In this document: positions 8,139 through 16,180 of the stretch, one piece after another
How the letters are laid out: each line of letters starts with the position of its first letter
Numbering within the stretch: position 1 is the first letter of the stretch
From: an uncultured Bacteroidia bacterium
Lineage (GTDB): Bacteria; Bacteroidota; Bacteroidia; Bacteroidales; F082
Assembly (NCBI GenBank): GCA_902801625.1
Contig: CADCJI010000005.1
Location: 177,696-241,695, forward strand
DNA length: 64,000 nt
Direction: 5' to 3'
Made by a program: the position numbers and the translations under genes
The notes under the pieces: generated by a model
The model's input: only the letters and a program-made list of their open reading frames with translations
What the model was told of the DNA's origin: nothing
The model's database searches: none

Positions 8139-8195
8139 TAAATATCGAAAAACCCGAAAGAAACGAAAAGAGTTTTACACTTTCAACTCTAAACC
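8139..8195. repeat. Family C half-element plus short family A repeat
   Basis: aatatcgaaaaacccgaaag is followed by ttttacactttcaactctaa, the same composite as at 6631-6728. Copies therefore bracket the HATPase-STAS pair on both sides. Confidence 0.7.
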
Positions 8196-8204
8196 AACAA
8201 GACT

Positions 8205-8606
8205 ATGAAAATCTTTCAAACATATAAAACCGAGAAAGGTAAACACAAAATCAACAGGGGTTTGTTATGGGAATACCGTTTGGAGGACTTCGACTGGCAG
8301 AAATATCGTAGGGTTGTGGTTGAGCGTGTCATTAAAATGGGGAGACTCTCTGACTGGTATGGGGCTTTCGACCTCTATGGTGGAATCCGGGGGTTCCGTA
8401 AGATTGCCCGTGACGAGGTGGTGGACTTGACGCCTCGTGAGTTGGATTTTGTATGTATGGCGTTGAATATCAACAAAACGGAAACAAGATGTTACAAACA
8501 AGAACAGTTAAGACGTCAACACTTGGGTGATGCTATTATGACTGATAACCCAGATAAAGTGTATTTGACAGCTCCATTGAAAAAAAGAGACCTGTCTAAA
8601 CTCTGA
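8205..8606 (+). CDS. DUF6922-like protein
   Basis: A 133-residue protein with L-L-W-E-Y-R-L-E-D-F-D-W-Q-K near residue 20, then V-V-E-R-V-I-K-M-G-R-L-S-D-W-Y and Y-G-G-I-R-G-F-R-K. This is the pattern of a Bacteroidetes family (DUF6922, named from memory) often found as a small partner of nucleotidyltransferase-type toxins. No such toxin is adjacent here, so it may be an orphan antitoxin-like gene. The tail after residue ~100 (basic, K-K-R-D-L-S-K-L) has no recognised motif. It lies directly after the STAS gene and its composite repeat. Confidence 0.55.
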   Translation: MKIFQTYKTEKGKHKINRGLLWEYRLEDFDWQKYRRVVVERVIKMGRLSDWYGAFDLYGGIRGFRKIARDEVVDLTPRELDFVCMALNINKTETRCYKQEQLRRQHLGDAIMTDNPDKVYLTAPLKKRDLSKL

Positions 8607-8652
8607 AGGGGTCTTTCATCTTATAGATAGACTATTACTTCGAAAATATCCC

Positions 8653-9081
8653 ATGATTCAACAAGAATACCTTTCCAACTGGCACGATAGCTTTGTGAAC
8701 TATAAAAACAAAGACATGAAACAAAAAGAAATGAACGAACAGATAGAATTGATAATGAAATTCATAGACGCTTTTAGCGAGCCTAATCCCACGCCCGAGC
8801 AAAAGATTATCAAGGCACTCGTTAAGGCGGCTTTACTTAGCGATAACTTAGTGTTATATATTGGAGAGGTCTCAAGGGCTTTACATGGTTTTGGAAAAGT
8901 TAATGGCGACACGGTGAAAGGAATGGTCGAATATGTGAAAGCCCAACATGAAGTTCAGATTCGCAATCTTGATTGTTCTGAAGAGGAAAAAGATGATATG
9001 GTAAAGCAGGAGGAGAATCGGTTGACCAAAGCTGAAGTCTGGATTCTTGGGTCTTTGGCACATTTGGGTTTGTTGAAATGA
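8653..9081 (+). CDS. Hypothetical protein, alpha-helical
   Basis: A 142-residue protein with no recognised family. The composition is mostly helical and charged (M-K-Q-K-E-M-N-E-Q-I-E-L-I-M-K-F-I-D-A-F), with no signal peptide or membrane helix. An alternative start is the ATG at 8718 (M-K-Q-K-E-M), which would remove a less conserved-looking leader. It sits between the DUF6922-like gene and the AAA ATPase, 127 nt before the latter, so it could be an accessory of either. Confidence 0.5.
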   Translation: MIQQEYLSNWHDSFVNYKNKDMKQKEMNEQIELIMKFIDAFSEPNPTPEQKIIKALVKAALLSDNLVLYIGEVSRALHGFGKVNGDTVKGMVEYVKAQHEVQIRNLDCSEEEKDDMVKQEENRLTKAEVWILGSLAHLGLLK

Positions 9082-9207
9082 TAAATGCTTGTGTTGTATT
9101 CAAATCTGTTTCACTTCAGAATCTCTGCAAATAGCTGATTTTACTAGTATTTCAAAGAACTATATTGTTTTTTAGTGGACAGCAATATAAAAATACGATT
9201 AAATAAA

Positions 9208-10362
9208 ATGAAAGAATCTATAGTAATAAGGCATTTTGGTCCTATTGATCATCTTGAATTAGAGGATATCAAACCAATCACTGTTTTTGTCGGTGAATCG
9301 GGCAGTGGTAAAAGCACTATCATGAAAGTACTTGCCATTTTCCGTTGGATTTACAAGATGGTAGGAATACGTTCCTATATGAAGGACTATTCTAGTATAA
9401 AGAAGTCGCCGTTTAGGTTTAATTTTCCATTTTACTTGAAACAGGATGGACTGAATGGATACCTTTCCCAGGATACCTATATTCATTATTCGCGAGGCTT
9501 ATGCGCTATGGAATATAGCAACTCAAAGTTCAAGTTGTTGAGGCAACGCATTCCGGCCAATGAGTTGAATCTTGAGAAAATTTCTTATATTTCCGAAAAA
9601 CGGAACCTTATTCCTGATGTTCTTGACCATAATCTTGTTATCACCAAGAAAGCTTTTTATCTTAACGAAGTTTGGGGTGATTATATGTTGGCAGCTGAGC
9701 AGATTCAGGAGCTGGACATGCCTTTCACCAATGTCAAGTTTGTGAAACGCAAAACCAAGCAGGGTATAAAACATAGCATTCAACCCATGGGTACTAGTAG
9801 ACCATATACCATTGATTTGAAAGAAGCATCGTCGGGTATGCAGTCGTCGACCCCATTGTCGTTGATTGTAGAGTATTTTTCTCATCACTATGATTTGGTT
9901 AAAGCTATGAACAAGTCTGTCCTCTCATATCTGTCGGAACAAGATAATTTGAAAGATTTTCATAGTGAGATGAATATTGGTGATTTTCCATCCAAAAGGG
10001 TCAATCTCTTCATCGAGGAGCCTGAACTAAGCCTTTTCCCGGATAACCAAGTGGGGTTAATAGATTTTCTTGTTGACCGATGCTTCCGTTCAAAGACTGG
10101 GGATTATGACATCACTATGATGATTTCTACCCACAGTCCTTATATTGTGAATTATTTAAATGTGTTGTTGCGTCGGCCTGAAAACTGCATTCATATCAAC
10201 AAAGAATGGCTCTCTGTTTATCGTTTATATGAGGGTGGTATTCAGGATTTGATGATGCGTAATGCCGATAATGAAGTGGTAGCTGTTGATACCCGAGATT
10301 TGTCGGAAACCATGCAAACCATTTACAATGAATATGTGGGACTGAAAAGTGTTATGCAATGA
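9208..10362 (+). CDS. AAA/ABC-type ATPase (AAA_15/AAA_21-like), first of two similar ATPase-partner pairs
   Basis: A 384-residue protein with Walker A V-G-E-S-G-S-G-K-S-T (~residues 29-38), ABC-like S-S-G-M-Q-S-S in the middle, Walker B L-F-I-E-E-P-E-L-S-L-F-P and H-loop I-S-T-H-S-P-Y-I-V. This is the SMC/OLD/RloA-type ATPase layout without a TOPRIM domain. The ATG at 9208 (MKESIVIRHFGPI) is preferred over the GTG at 9175 because the family begins with I-x-x-F-G-P-I. Its stop overlaps the start of the next gene (ATGA), indicating translational coupling. A homologous pair with the same order and overlap is at 47696-49511, where an E-L-K nuclease-like motif is clearer. Probable role is an anti-phage or DNA-repair-like sensor ATPase. 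Confidence 0.82.
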   Translation: MKESIVIRHFGPIDHLELEDIKPITVFVGESGSGKSTIMKVLAIFRWIYKMVGIRSYMKDYSSIKKSPFRFNFPFYLKQDGLNGYLSQDTYIHYSRGLCAMEYSNSKFKLLRQRIPANELNLEKISYISEKRNLIPDVLDHNLVITKKAFYLNEVWGDYMLAAEQIQELDMPFTNVKFVKRKTKQGIKHSIQPMGTSRPYTIDLKEASSGMQSSTPLSLIVEYFSHHYDLVKAMNKSVLSYLSEQDNLKDFHSEMNIGDFPSKRVNLFIEEPELSLFPDNQVGLIDFLVDRCFRSKTGDYDITMMISTHSPYIVNYLNVLLRRPENCIHINKEWLSVYRLYEGGIQDLMMRNADNEVVAVDTRDLSETMQTIYNEYVGLKSVMQ

Positions 10363-10994
10363 TTGATCTTTTGCAAAACGATTATATTGCTCATTTTGGA
10401 TTGACTGGTAGTTACACTTTGGTTCATCATACTGTACAGGGAAGTGTTGTGTTTCATGACGAGATAGCTTGTGAAGATTGTAAAAATCGGGAAAAACAAC
10501 AATGTGATGCTGCTACCGATGAGCAGAATTTCAAACTATCTTCAAATTCAGAGGTGGAAGTTGTCAACATTGAGCAATTCTTTAACCAGTTCGATGGCAA
10601 ACGGGCCGGGGTGAGTGGTCGTTGTGACTTGATGTTGTACTCCAATAATAAGATTGCGTTTGTGGATATGTATTGTGGCCAGCAGAAATTTGTTTATCCA
10701 TATGCCAATCAGAAAGGTTTGCAGGAGGGGAAGTTGGCAAAGGTTCGAAAACAGATTACAAATACAATTGACAAGTTATGTGAAGTGCCATCAATTCGTA
10801 TGAAGATGTTGTTTTACAGGAAAAAGGTGGGCGTTTTTGCTTGTCGTAAGAAACAACCCATGGGAGAAGGTACTCCCGATGAGGAGAACATGCAAGTTTT
10901 TTTTCATCCAACCTTGGAAACGAAAGCTTTTACACTCCTAGCCAATGGTTTTGAGTTTATTACCGTTGAGTATCCTGATGAGTTTATTTGGTGA
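10359..10994 (+). CDS. Small partner of the AAA ATPase, degenerate PD-(D/E)XK-like
   Basis: A 211-residue protein of unnamed family, translationally coupled to the ATPase. The central stretch G-R-C-D-L-M-L-Y-S-N-N-K-I-A-F-V-D-M-Y-C aligns by eye with E-C-M-F-Y...L-F-L-E-L-K-Y-C of the partner at 48924-49511, followed in both by a K-x-x-x-x-I/T...L helix. In this copy the E-x-K is D-x-Y, so a nuclease centre may be lost or shifted. A cysteine cluster C-E-D-C-x8-C near residue 30 may bind metal. There is no signal peptide or TM. A TOPRIM-free effector or specificity factor is the alternative reading. Confidence 0.55.
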   Translation: MIDLLQNDYIAHFGLTGSYTLVHHTVQGSVVFHDEIACEDCKNREKQQCDAATDEQNFKLSSNSEVEVVNIEQFFNQFDGKRAGVSGRCDLMLYSNNKIAFVDMYCGQQKFVYPYANQKGLQEGKLAKVRKQITNTIDKLCEVPSIRMKMLFYRKKVGVFACRKKQPMGEGTPDEENMQVFFHPTLETKAFTLLANGFEFITVEYPDEFIW

Positions 10995-11213
10995 ATGAGT
11001 GTCTAACAAGATGTTTTCTGCCGTGATTGTGTTGAGATTTATCTTCCGAATGGTTTCGGCAAAGATATTCTAACGAAAGCTTTTGGTTACCCAATAGAAA
11101 AAAAACATAAATCGACCTTATACAATTTTTAACCTTGTTCAATAACGATCGTTTGATAATGTTCTTTTCGGTAAAACCAACACGAAGAAACTCATCATAG
11201 ACTCGTAATCAAT

Positions 11214-11747
11214 ATGGAAGTGTTTAATACTGCTCAAATAAACAAAGCTCAGTTCAGCGAAGATGTGAGATTTGCCGTCAGATACGGTTACCAGTACCGT
11301 CTTGTTGCTGAGGAAAATGCCGAAGAAGAAAACAGTTTAAAATATAATCTTCCTGCGGCATCAGACTTTTTGTATTGGTTGGCTAAAATGGTAATTAGTG
11401 GTGTTGCGTTCGAAATCATAAAAACAAGTGCTGCGGCATTATGGCAGAAGTTGAAGCAAAGCAACGAAGCGATTCCTGAAGATGTAAACAAGATTATGGT
11501 TGATGAAGAAGAATTGAAGCGTTTTGTCCATTATGTTGACGAGTTTAACCTCAAGAATCTGAGCGCAACTGAGAAGGAATTTTTGTTTATTAGAGAAGAG
11601 ATTATTGCAGATTATGTAGGAGATAAAGCAGGTGAGATATATGAGAATTACCACCGTGCTCCAAAACAAAAGGAGTTTGAGATGATAACAAAAGAGGCGA
11701 TCGTTTTAGCCGACAGACTATTAAAAAAAAGCTCGTCAAGCAAGTAA
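11214..11747 (+). CDS. Hypothetical protein
   Basis: A 177-residue protein of no recognised family. A moderately hydrophobic helix (W-L-A-K-M-V-I-S-G-V-A-F-E-I-I) around residues 56-75 could be a membrane or buried helix. The rest is acidic and helical, ending in a K-K-S-S-S-S-K tail. The 219 bases before it (10995-11213) hold an AT-rich stretch with a short open phase but no recognised gene. It is followed immediately by the family A array, so its 3' neighbourhood may have been rearranged. Confidence 0.45.
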   Translation: MEVFNTAQINKAQFSEDVRFAVRYGYQYRLVAEENAEEENSLKYNLPAASDFLYWLAKMVISGVAFEIIKTSAAALWQKLKQSNEAIPEDVNKIMVDEEELKRFVHYVDEFNLKNLSATEKEFLFIREEIIADYVGDKAGEIYENYHRAPKQKEFEMITKEAIVLADRLLKKSSSSK

Positions 11748-11756
11748 ATAATCATA

Positions 11757-12104
11757 CTATTCTCAACTCTTTCACCCCAACACTTTCAACTATCTCTAAA
11801 CTCTAAACCCTCAACTCTAAACTATCAATTGTAAATTCTCAATTATCAATTCTCACTGCGTTGCCCTAATCGGTCTCGCTCAACTTCTACTCTCAACTAA
11901 CAACTCTACACTAACCACTGCCTCTAAACTCTAAACCCTCAACTCTAAACTATCAATTGTCAATTATCAATTCTCAATTCTCCCCGCGTTGCCCTAATCG
12001 GGCTCGCTCAACTTTTACTCTCAACTAACAACTCTACACCTACAACTGACTCTAAACTCTAAACTCTAAACTCTACACTATCCGCTACCTCTAAACTCTA
12101 AACA
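11757..12104. repeat. Family A array with a ~138-bp higher-order tandem duplication
   Basis: This is the longest run of the ctctaaactc/caactctaaac repeat. A unit starting near 11794 is repeated from 11932 (period 138). Each unit contains the non-repetitive insert gcgttgccctaatcgg followed by ctcgctcaact, and caattatcaattctcaatt words. A third partial unit runs to about 12104. The array ends at the STAS-tail remnant. No gene is seen in the 11748-12283 gap apart from that remnant. Confidence 0.85.
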
Positions 12105-12167
12105 CAAGAGATTTCTTTCGCCAATGTGAAAGTGTTCTTGAAAGAGATGAGTTCGATGACGTTGTAG
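12105..12167 (+). pseudogene. 3' remnant of a second STAS-like (DUF4325) gene
   Basis: Twenty codons ending in TAG read Q-E-I-S-F-A-N-V-K-V-F-L-K-E-M-S-S-M-T-L. The end of the intact STAS gene at 8073-8135 reads Q-E-I-S-F-A-N-V-K-E-F-L-N-Y-L-S-S-V-A-L. DNA similarity is also high (aagagatttcttt...gccaatgtgaaag). Everything upstream of the remnant is replaced by the family A array, implying a deletion or recombination endpoint inside repeats. Confidence 0.85.
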
Positions 12168-12283
12168 AAAAAATACAAAGAACGTTGGGAAATTGATTGC
12201 GGAAGTTTGCGGAGAGAGGTCTAGTTTATAGTTGGAAAGATCTTATTCAAAATTTTGTATAGAAGAGATACAGTTTGTAAATC

Positions 12284-13720
12284 ATGACAATTCAGGAAAT
12301 ACAGGCTTGTACAGAGTTTCAGGTGTTTGACCGAAAGAGCATTCGTATTGATGCCAAGTCGTTGGCTATTACCATCATTGCGTTTGCGAATGCCGATGGT
12401 GGTAAGATAGCGTTAGGCATTGAAGATGATGGTACAATAAAGGGCGTGGATGGCCAGATTGAACACCTGAACGAATTGCTTCGTGCGGGTTTTGACTATT
12501 GTGTGCCATCAATTGCTATCTCAACCGATTATTTAGAGGTGACAGATTGCGATGGAAAACCAAACCACATCGTCATAGTGGGTGTTCCACAGAGTATGCG
12601 TGTCCATGCTAACCAAGCCGACGAGGTGTACTATCGTGTAGGCGACAAGTCAAAGAAGTTGAATTTCGAGCAGCGGATGCAGTTGGTGTATGCCAAAGGA
12701 GAGCATTATTATGAGGATGCCCCAGTGAATAATGCAAGTTGGGAGGACATCGACCTACCTGTTTTGGAGGATTATCTGCAAGTTGTTGGGTACAATAAGG
12801 GTGCAGAGGCATACATTCGCGAAAACGGGTATCTGATAAGGAAAGAGGATTATAAAGGACGAACGCTTGAAGTGCTTAGCGGCGCTGCTGTGTTGTTATT
12901 CGGCAAGAATCCGCAACGATTCTTTCAGCGGGCACAGGTGCGTGTCATCCGCTATGAAGGTACCGAAGCGAAAGTAGGTCGAGAGATGAATGTCATCAAG
13001 GACGAAATCTTCACTGGAGCTATTTTGAAAATGACCAACGATGTGCTTGCCTTTGTGAAAACACAAATCAAGGAGCACACTTATCTTGGCTCTGATGGTT
13101 TGTTTGTGACCGATGTGCAGTATCCTGAGTTTTGCTGGAAAGAAGTAATTGTGAACGCTATTGCGCATCGCGATTATAGTATCCTTGGGACGGACATCCA
13201 AGTAAAGTTGTTCGATGACCACATGACCGTTGAAAGTCCTGGTATTCTGCCTGGTCTAGTGCGGACCTATAATATACGAGAGATGCATTTCTCACGTAAT
13301 CCTAAGATTGCCCAATATATGCGGGCCTATAAGTTGGTGAAAGAGTTTGGAGAAGGCGTTGACCGAATGTTTAGAGAAATGGATGAAGCGGCTTGTCCAG
13401 CCCCAGAGTACAGACAGAATGAGTTTATGGTGTATGCCACATTGCGGCAACATCAAGTAGTTGAGGAATTAAATGGCAAAGAGGGAATAGATGGCGAATT
13501 AAATGGCGAATTAAGTGGTGAATTAAATGGCGAATTAAATTCTGCTCAAAGAGTGACATTGGAATTTATACAGGAGCATCCTGGATGCAAGGCGATAGAA
13601 ATTTCCGATAAGTTATCTATTCCCTTTAGTACGATAGACAAACATATACGTGTGTTGCTAAAAGGAAAACAAATCGAACGCCGCGGCAGCAAGAAGACGG
13701 GAGGGTATTATGCGGTGTGA
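12284..13720 (+). CDS. AlbA_2/Schlafen-type protein with ATPase-like region and winged helix
   Basis: A 478-residue protein. The N-terminal AlbA_2 domain (residues ~10-130) shows I-I-A-F-A-N-A-D-G-G-K-I-A-L-G-I-E-D-D-G and V-Y-Y-R-V-G-D-K-S-K-K. The middle carries the family's HATPase_c_4-like block (E-V-I-V-N-A-I-A-H-R-D-Y...V-E-S-P-G-I-L-P-G...G-E-G-V-D-R-M). A C-terminal winged helix (I-E-I-S-D-K-L-S-I-P-F-S-T-I-D-K-H-I) follows. Such proteins are predicted nucleic-acid-binding regulators, sometimes near defence genes. The linker at residues ~393-425 is a repeat of (L-N-G-E), encoded by tandem gaattaaatggc words, so its length is probably variable between strains. It stands alone between the family A array and the TIGR02391 cluster. 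Confidence 0.85.
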   Translation: MTIQEIQACTEFQVFDRKSIRIDAKSLAITIIAFANADGGKIALGIEDDGTIKGVDGQIEHLNELLRAGFDYCVPSIAISTDYLEVTDCDGKPNHIVIVGVPQSMRVHANQADEVYYRVGDKSKKLNFEQRMQLVYAKGEHYYEDAPVNNASWEDIDLPVLEDYLQVVGYNKGAEAYIRENGYLIRKEDYKGRTLEVLSGAAVLLFGKNPQRFFQRAQVRVIRYEGTEAKVGREMNVIKDEIFTGAILKMTNDVLAFVKTQIKEHTYLGSDGLFVTDVQYPEFCWKEVIVNAIAHRDYSILGTDIQVKLFDDHMTVESPGILPGLVRTYNIREMHFSRNPKIAQYMRAYKLVKEFGEGVDRMFREMDEAACPAPEYRQNEFMVYATLRQHQVVEELNGKEGIDGELNGELSGELNGELNSAQRVTLEFIQEHPGCKAIEISDKLSIPFSTIDKHIRVLLKGKQIERRGSKKTGGYYAV

Positions 13721-13820
13721 GATGTTGATAAGACCAAAATACTCGCACAAGTTGTGCAAGGAATTACCTCGAAATCTGAAAACAGCCGAGGAAAGAAGAA
13801 AACGTGATATTTAAGGGGAA

Positions 13821-14114
13821 ATGACAAACAATATACTACAAGAGATTGATCGCTTACACGACGAGTGTTCAAAAATGGACAAGGCGTCGCGAATAGGCTA
13901 TTTGTTGGGATATCGGAAGCAACTATATTCCATGGCAGACCAGATGGCGATGTATGTTGCTTACAATGGTGGTCGTATGACACCTACGGAAAGAGTACAG
14001 GCCCAAAACCTTCTTGAGATGATAGACGTAGTTAATGAAGAAGCAAGAAAAACTAGCAATGAATTGGTGAATGAAGCAGTTTTAGGATGGATTACTAATA
14101 ACCAAAACAAATGA
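13821..14114 (+). CDS. Small hypothetical protein, first of a three-gene coupled cluster
   Basis: A 97-residue, helical, soluble-looking protein of no recognised family (I-L-Q-E-I-D-R-L-H-D-E-C-S-K-M-D). It is preceded by aaggggaa, one of the few Shine-Dalgarno-like sites in the window. Its stop overlaps the next start (ATGA), and that gene in turn abuts the TIGR02391 gene, so the three are probably made together. Confidence 0.55.
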   Translation: MTNNILQEIDRLHDECSKMDKASRIGYLLGYRKQLYSMADQMAMYVAYNGGRMTPTERVQAQNLLEMIDVVNEEARKTSNELVNEAVLGWITNNQNK

Positions 14115-14407
14115 CCTATTCCGACTTCAAACAATTGATAGCTGATGCCGAAAATGACGACCATATGAAAGTAAATTTGGTTGACGCCAGTTTTAAGCCA
14201 AGATCTTGGATTAGTGTGAATAATTACATCACTTATCTTGACAATGTTGAACAATTCAATGATCAATATATTGGCCGAATTGTTTATGAGCCAGAATTTG
14301 ATACAAGAGGCAGAATAACTAAAGTTCACATTATCATTCATCACCCCGCCAACGAAGATGTTCCTGAAAGGGATGATTGGATGCTGTGGGAGGTAGTTTA
14401 CGGGTAA
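14111..14407 (+). CDS. Small hypothetical protein, second of the coupled cluster
   Basis: A 98-residue protein of no recognised family. An acidic N-terminus is followed by beta-rich segments (I-V-Y-E-P-E-F-D-T-R-G-R-I-T-K-V-H-I-I-I-H-H-P). The start overlaps the upstream stop by four bases and the stop abuts the next ATG with no gap. Tight coupling on both sides argues for a role with the TIGR02391 protein, for example as an inhibitor or accessory subunit. Confidence 0.55.
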   Translation: MTYSDFKQLIADAENDDHMKVNLVDASFKPRSWISVNNYITYLDNVEQFNDQYIGRIVYEPEFDTRGRITKVHIIIHHPANEDVPERDDWMLWEVVYG

Positions 14408-15190
14408 ATGTATAGAAAAATGACGAATAAGGAAATCATAGGATTATTAAAACAATACAGAACACATCTGCTAAAGCTTAGGTCGCGTCAAGAATATAAT
14501 TATCAGGAAACAAGGTCTTTCTTGAACAAAAACCGTCCGATGGTTCAACGCATTCTTGTCAAGACTCAAACGCTGAAGTTGATTAGTGTTGCCCCTCCTG
14601 CGTTGACGGGTGGCTATGTAATGCAAAATGTTAATCCATTGGATTATATTTTTGATCCCCCTTATGGTCTTGATATTCATGGTCATATTTGTGATGTAAT
14701 AGAGCAGGCAATTGGAGTGATTGAAGCCGATTCTGAATTTGCGAATAAGTTGGAGGGTAAACCATTGAATGATAGAGACGATAAAGACTGTGATATTTGG
14801 TCACTCGTTCATCCTTCAATTTCTGAGGTATCCAAAGAACGAATGAAAGACGGCTATTATGCTGATGCTGTAGAGGCGGCTTGTAAAGCTTTGAATACAA
14901 GAGTGCGTGATATAATGTTGGATCAAACAGGTGAGGAACTTGATGGCGCAGGGCTGATGCGTAAGGCGTTTTCTCCGGGTAATCCGATCATTAGAATTGC
15001 CAGTCCAGCATCAAAGAGTGGTCATGATACACAGCAGGGTTTTATGGACATTTTTGCGGGTGTGATGACGGGCATTAGGAATCCTAAGGCTCACGATAAC
15101 GAAACCATTACTAAGGAAGACGCCTTGCGCAAGTTGATTATGATTAGCTTGCTGATGTATAAAATTGATTCAAGAATAATTACGGAGTAG
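14408..15190 (+). CDS. TIGR02391 (Ymh-type, HEPN-like) protein
   Basis: A 260-residue protein. The C-terminal half matches the TIGR02391/Hypoth_Ymh pattern: L-V-H-P-S-I, G-Y-Y-A-D-A-V-E-A-A-C-K-A-L, L-D-G-A-G-L-M-R-K-A-F, and G-I-R-N-P-K-A-H-D. The last contains R-x4-H, the motif of HEPN ribonucleases. The N-terminal ~100 residues are a separate, unrecognised helical region. The family is a frequent member of defence islands, with RNA cleavage as the likely activity (inference). Start ambiguity: the ATG at 14420 (M-T-N-K-E-I-I) is also possible. Confidence 0.8.
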   Translation: MYRKMTNKEIIGLLKQYRTHLLKLRSRQEYNYQETRSFLNKNRPMVQRILVKTQTLKLISVAPPALTGGYVMQNVNPLDYIFDPPYGLDIHGHICDVIEQAIGVIEADSEFANKLEGKPLNDRDDKDCDIWSLVHPSISEVSKERMKDGYYADAVEAACKALNTRVRDIMLDQTGEELDGAGLMRKAFSPGNPIIRIASPASKSGHDTQQGFMDIFAGVMTGIRNPKAHDNETITKEDALRKLIMISLLMYKIDSRIITE

Positions 15191-15431
15191 AAGTATAAAC
15201 GCTCTAGGCTCGTTTGCGGTGATAGCCGACGCTAAAACAATAGCAACGCTAAACTCGCTTGGGCGTTGTCGAGCTGTGAAGAAGGAACACGAAGTTAACG
15301 AAAAAAGCTAAAATAAGCAAAAGCTGTTGATTTAAAAGTAGGTCAAACCCTACGATTTTGCAAAGTTGCTTCGAGCGGCGCTAGCATTACCTCAGCGTTA
15401 ACCGCGACTATGGAGCGCAAGAAACCAAACA
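15191..15431. other. 241-bp intergenic region with possible RNA structure
   Basis: No ORF of note. It contains a perfect short stem gtagg-tcaaac-cctac near 15339-15354 and G/C-rich words (gcggcgctagc; gcgttaaccgcg) that contrast with the AT-rich genes on both sides. It could be a regulatory leader of the PIN-like gene or a decayed gene; neither is proven. Confidence 0.3.
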
Positions 15432-16151
15432 ATGAGGGTATATTTGGATAATAACATTCTTGTTGATACTGAGGATGGAATATACGGGATTAAAGATTTC
15501 ATGAATGTTCCCCATGCGGAGTATTATTATTCTAACGCTCATATAAGTGAATTACTGAACGGGGTTGATAAATCTATAGTGGGGTTAAAGGAAAAACGTC
15601 TTAAGACGATAGAATCTATTTGTGGAAGCAAATACTTGTTTCAAGATACGCCATCAAGAATCAGATTGGCTCTGTGCAAGCCGGAACAGGCGTATGAAAA
15701 TGTTGTAAATGGGGGTTTTTTGAGAGGATACATTAATCAATTGGTGAATTACTTTACTCCTAACAGACAAGGCATCCTTGAAGAATTGAATTGGGATCCC
15801 AAAGAAGTTGGCAACTATTTACCACAGGAAATATTCGATGCAATAGAAGAAAAATTTCAAACTTCGTATCACTATGGCATACGTGAATACCTGCTTATGA
15901 CCGAAGCCTATACTCAGAGTACTATCTATGCAACACTATTCAATTTGTTGGATATGGTGAGTTACCGTAAGGACAAGAACAACGTTGCGCGCCTATATGA
16001 TTCTTCTCATGCGTATTATGCACAGAAGTGTGCTATACTTGTTTCAAATGATGCAAGAATGCGGATTAAAGCAGAGGCTGTCTATCATTATGTAAATATC
16101 AACACGAAAGTGATGGACGCCCAGTCCTATTTATTCGGTACTAATCAGTAA
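15432..16151 (+). CDS. PIN-domain-like protein
   Basis: A 239-residue protein. It starts M-R-V-Y-L-D-N-N-I-L-V-D, has S-N-A-H-I-S-E-L-L (conserved acidic second motif) near residue 37, and near the C-terminus A-I-L-V-S-N-D-A-R-M-R-I-K-A, the usual (S/T)xD of PIN nucleases. The spacing between motifs is longer than in VapC toxins, suggesting a larger PIN-like subfamily. It lies 29 bp upstream of the metallophosphatase-NTPase gene, in the same direction, so the two probably form one operon and perhaps one two-effector defence unit. Confidence 0.65.
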   Translation: MRVYLDNNILVDTEDGIYGIKDFMNVPHAEYYYSNAHISELLNGVDKSIVGLKEKRLKTIESICGSKYLFQDTPSRIRLALCKPEQAYENVVNGGFLRGYINQLVNYFTPNRQGILEELNWDPKEVGNYLPQEIFDAIEEKFQTSYHYGIREYLLMTEAYTQSTIYATLFNLLDMVSYRKDKNNVARLYDSSHAYYAQKCAILVSNDARMRIKAEAVYHYVNINTKVMDAQSYLFGTNQ

Positions 16152-16180
16152 TATACTATACATTTAAAAAGAAATACGTT

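Noticed and set aside
10995-11213. Short open phase (C-R-D-C-V-E-I-Y-L-P) in the gap before the 177-residue gene
   Set aside because: No start codon, no family recognised and short; could be chance.
11757-12104. CRISPR-like appearance of the repeat array
   Set aside because: The words are short, degenerate and continuous, with no constant repeat/unique spacer alternation and no cas genes in the window.
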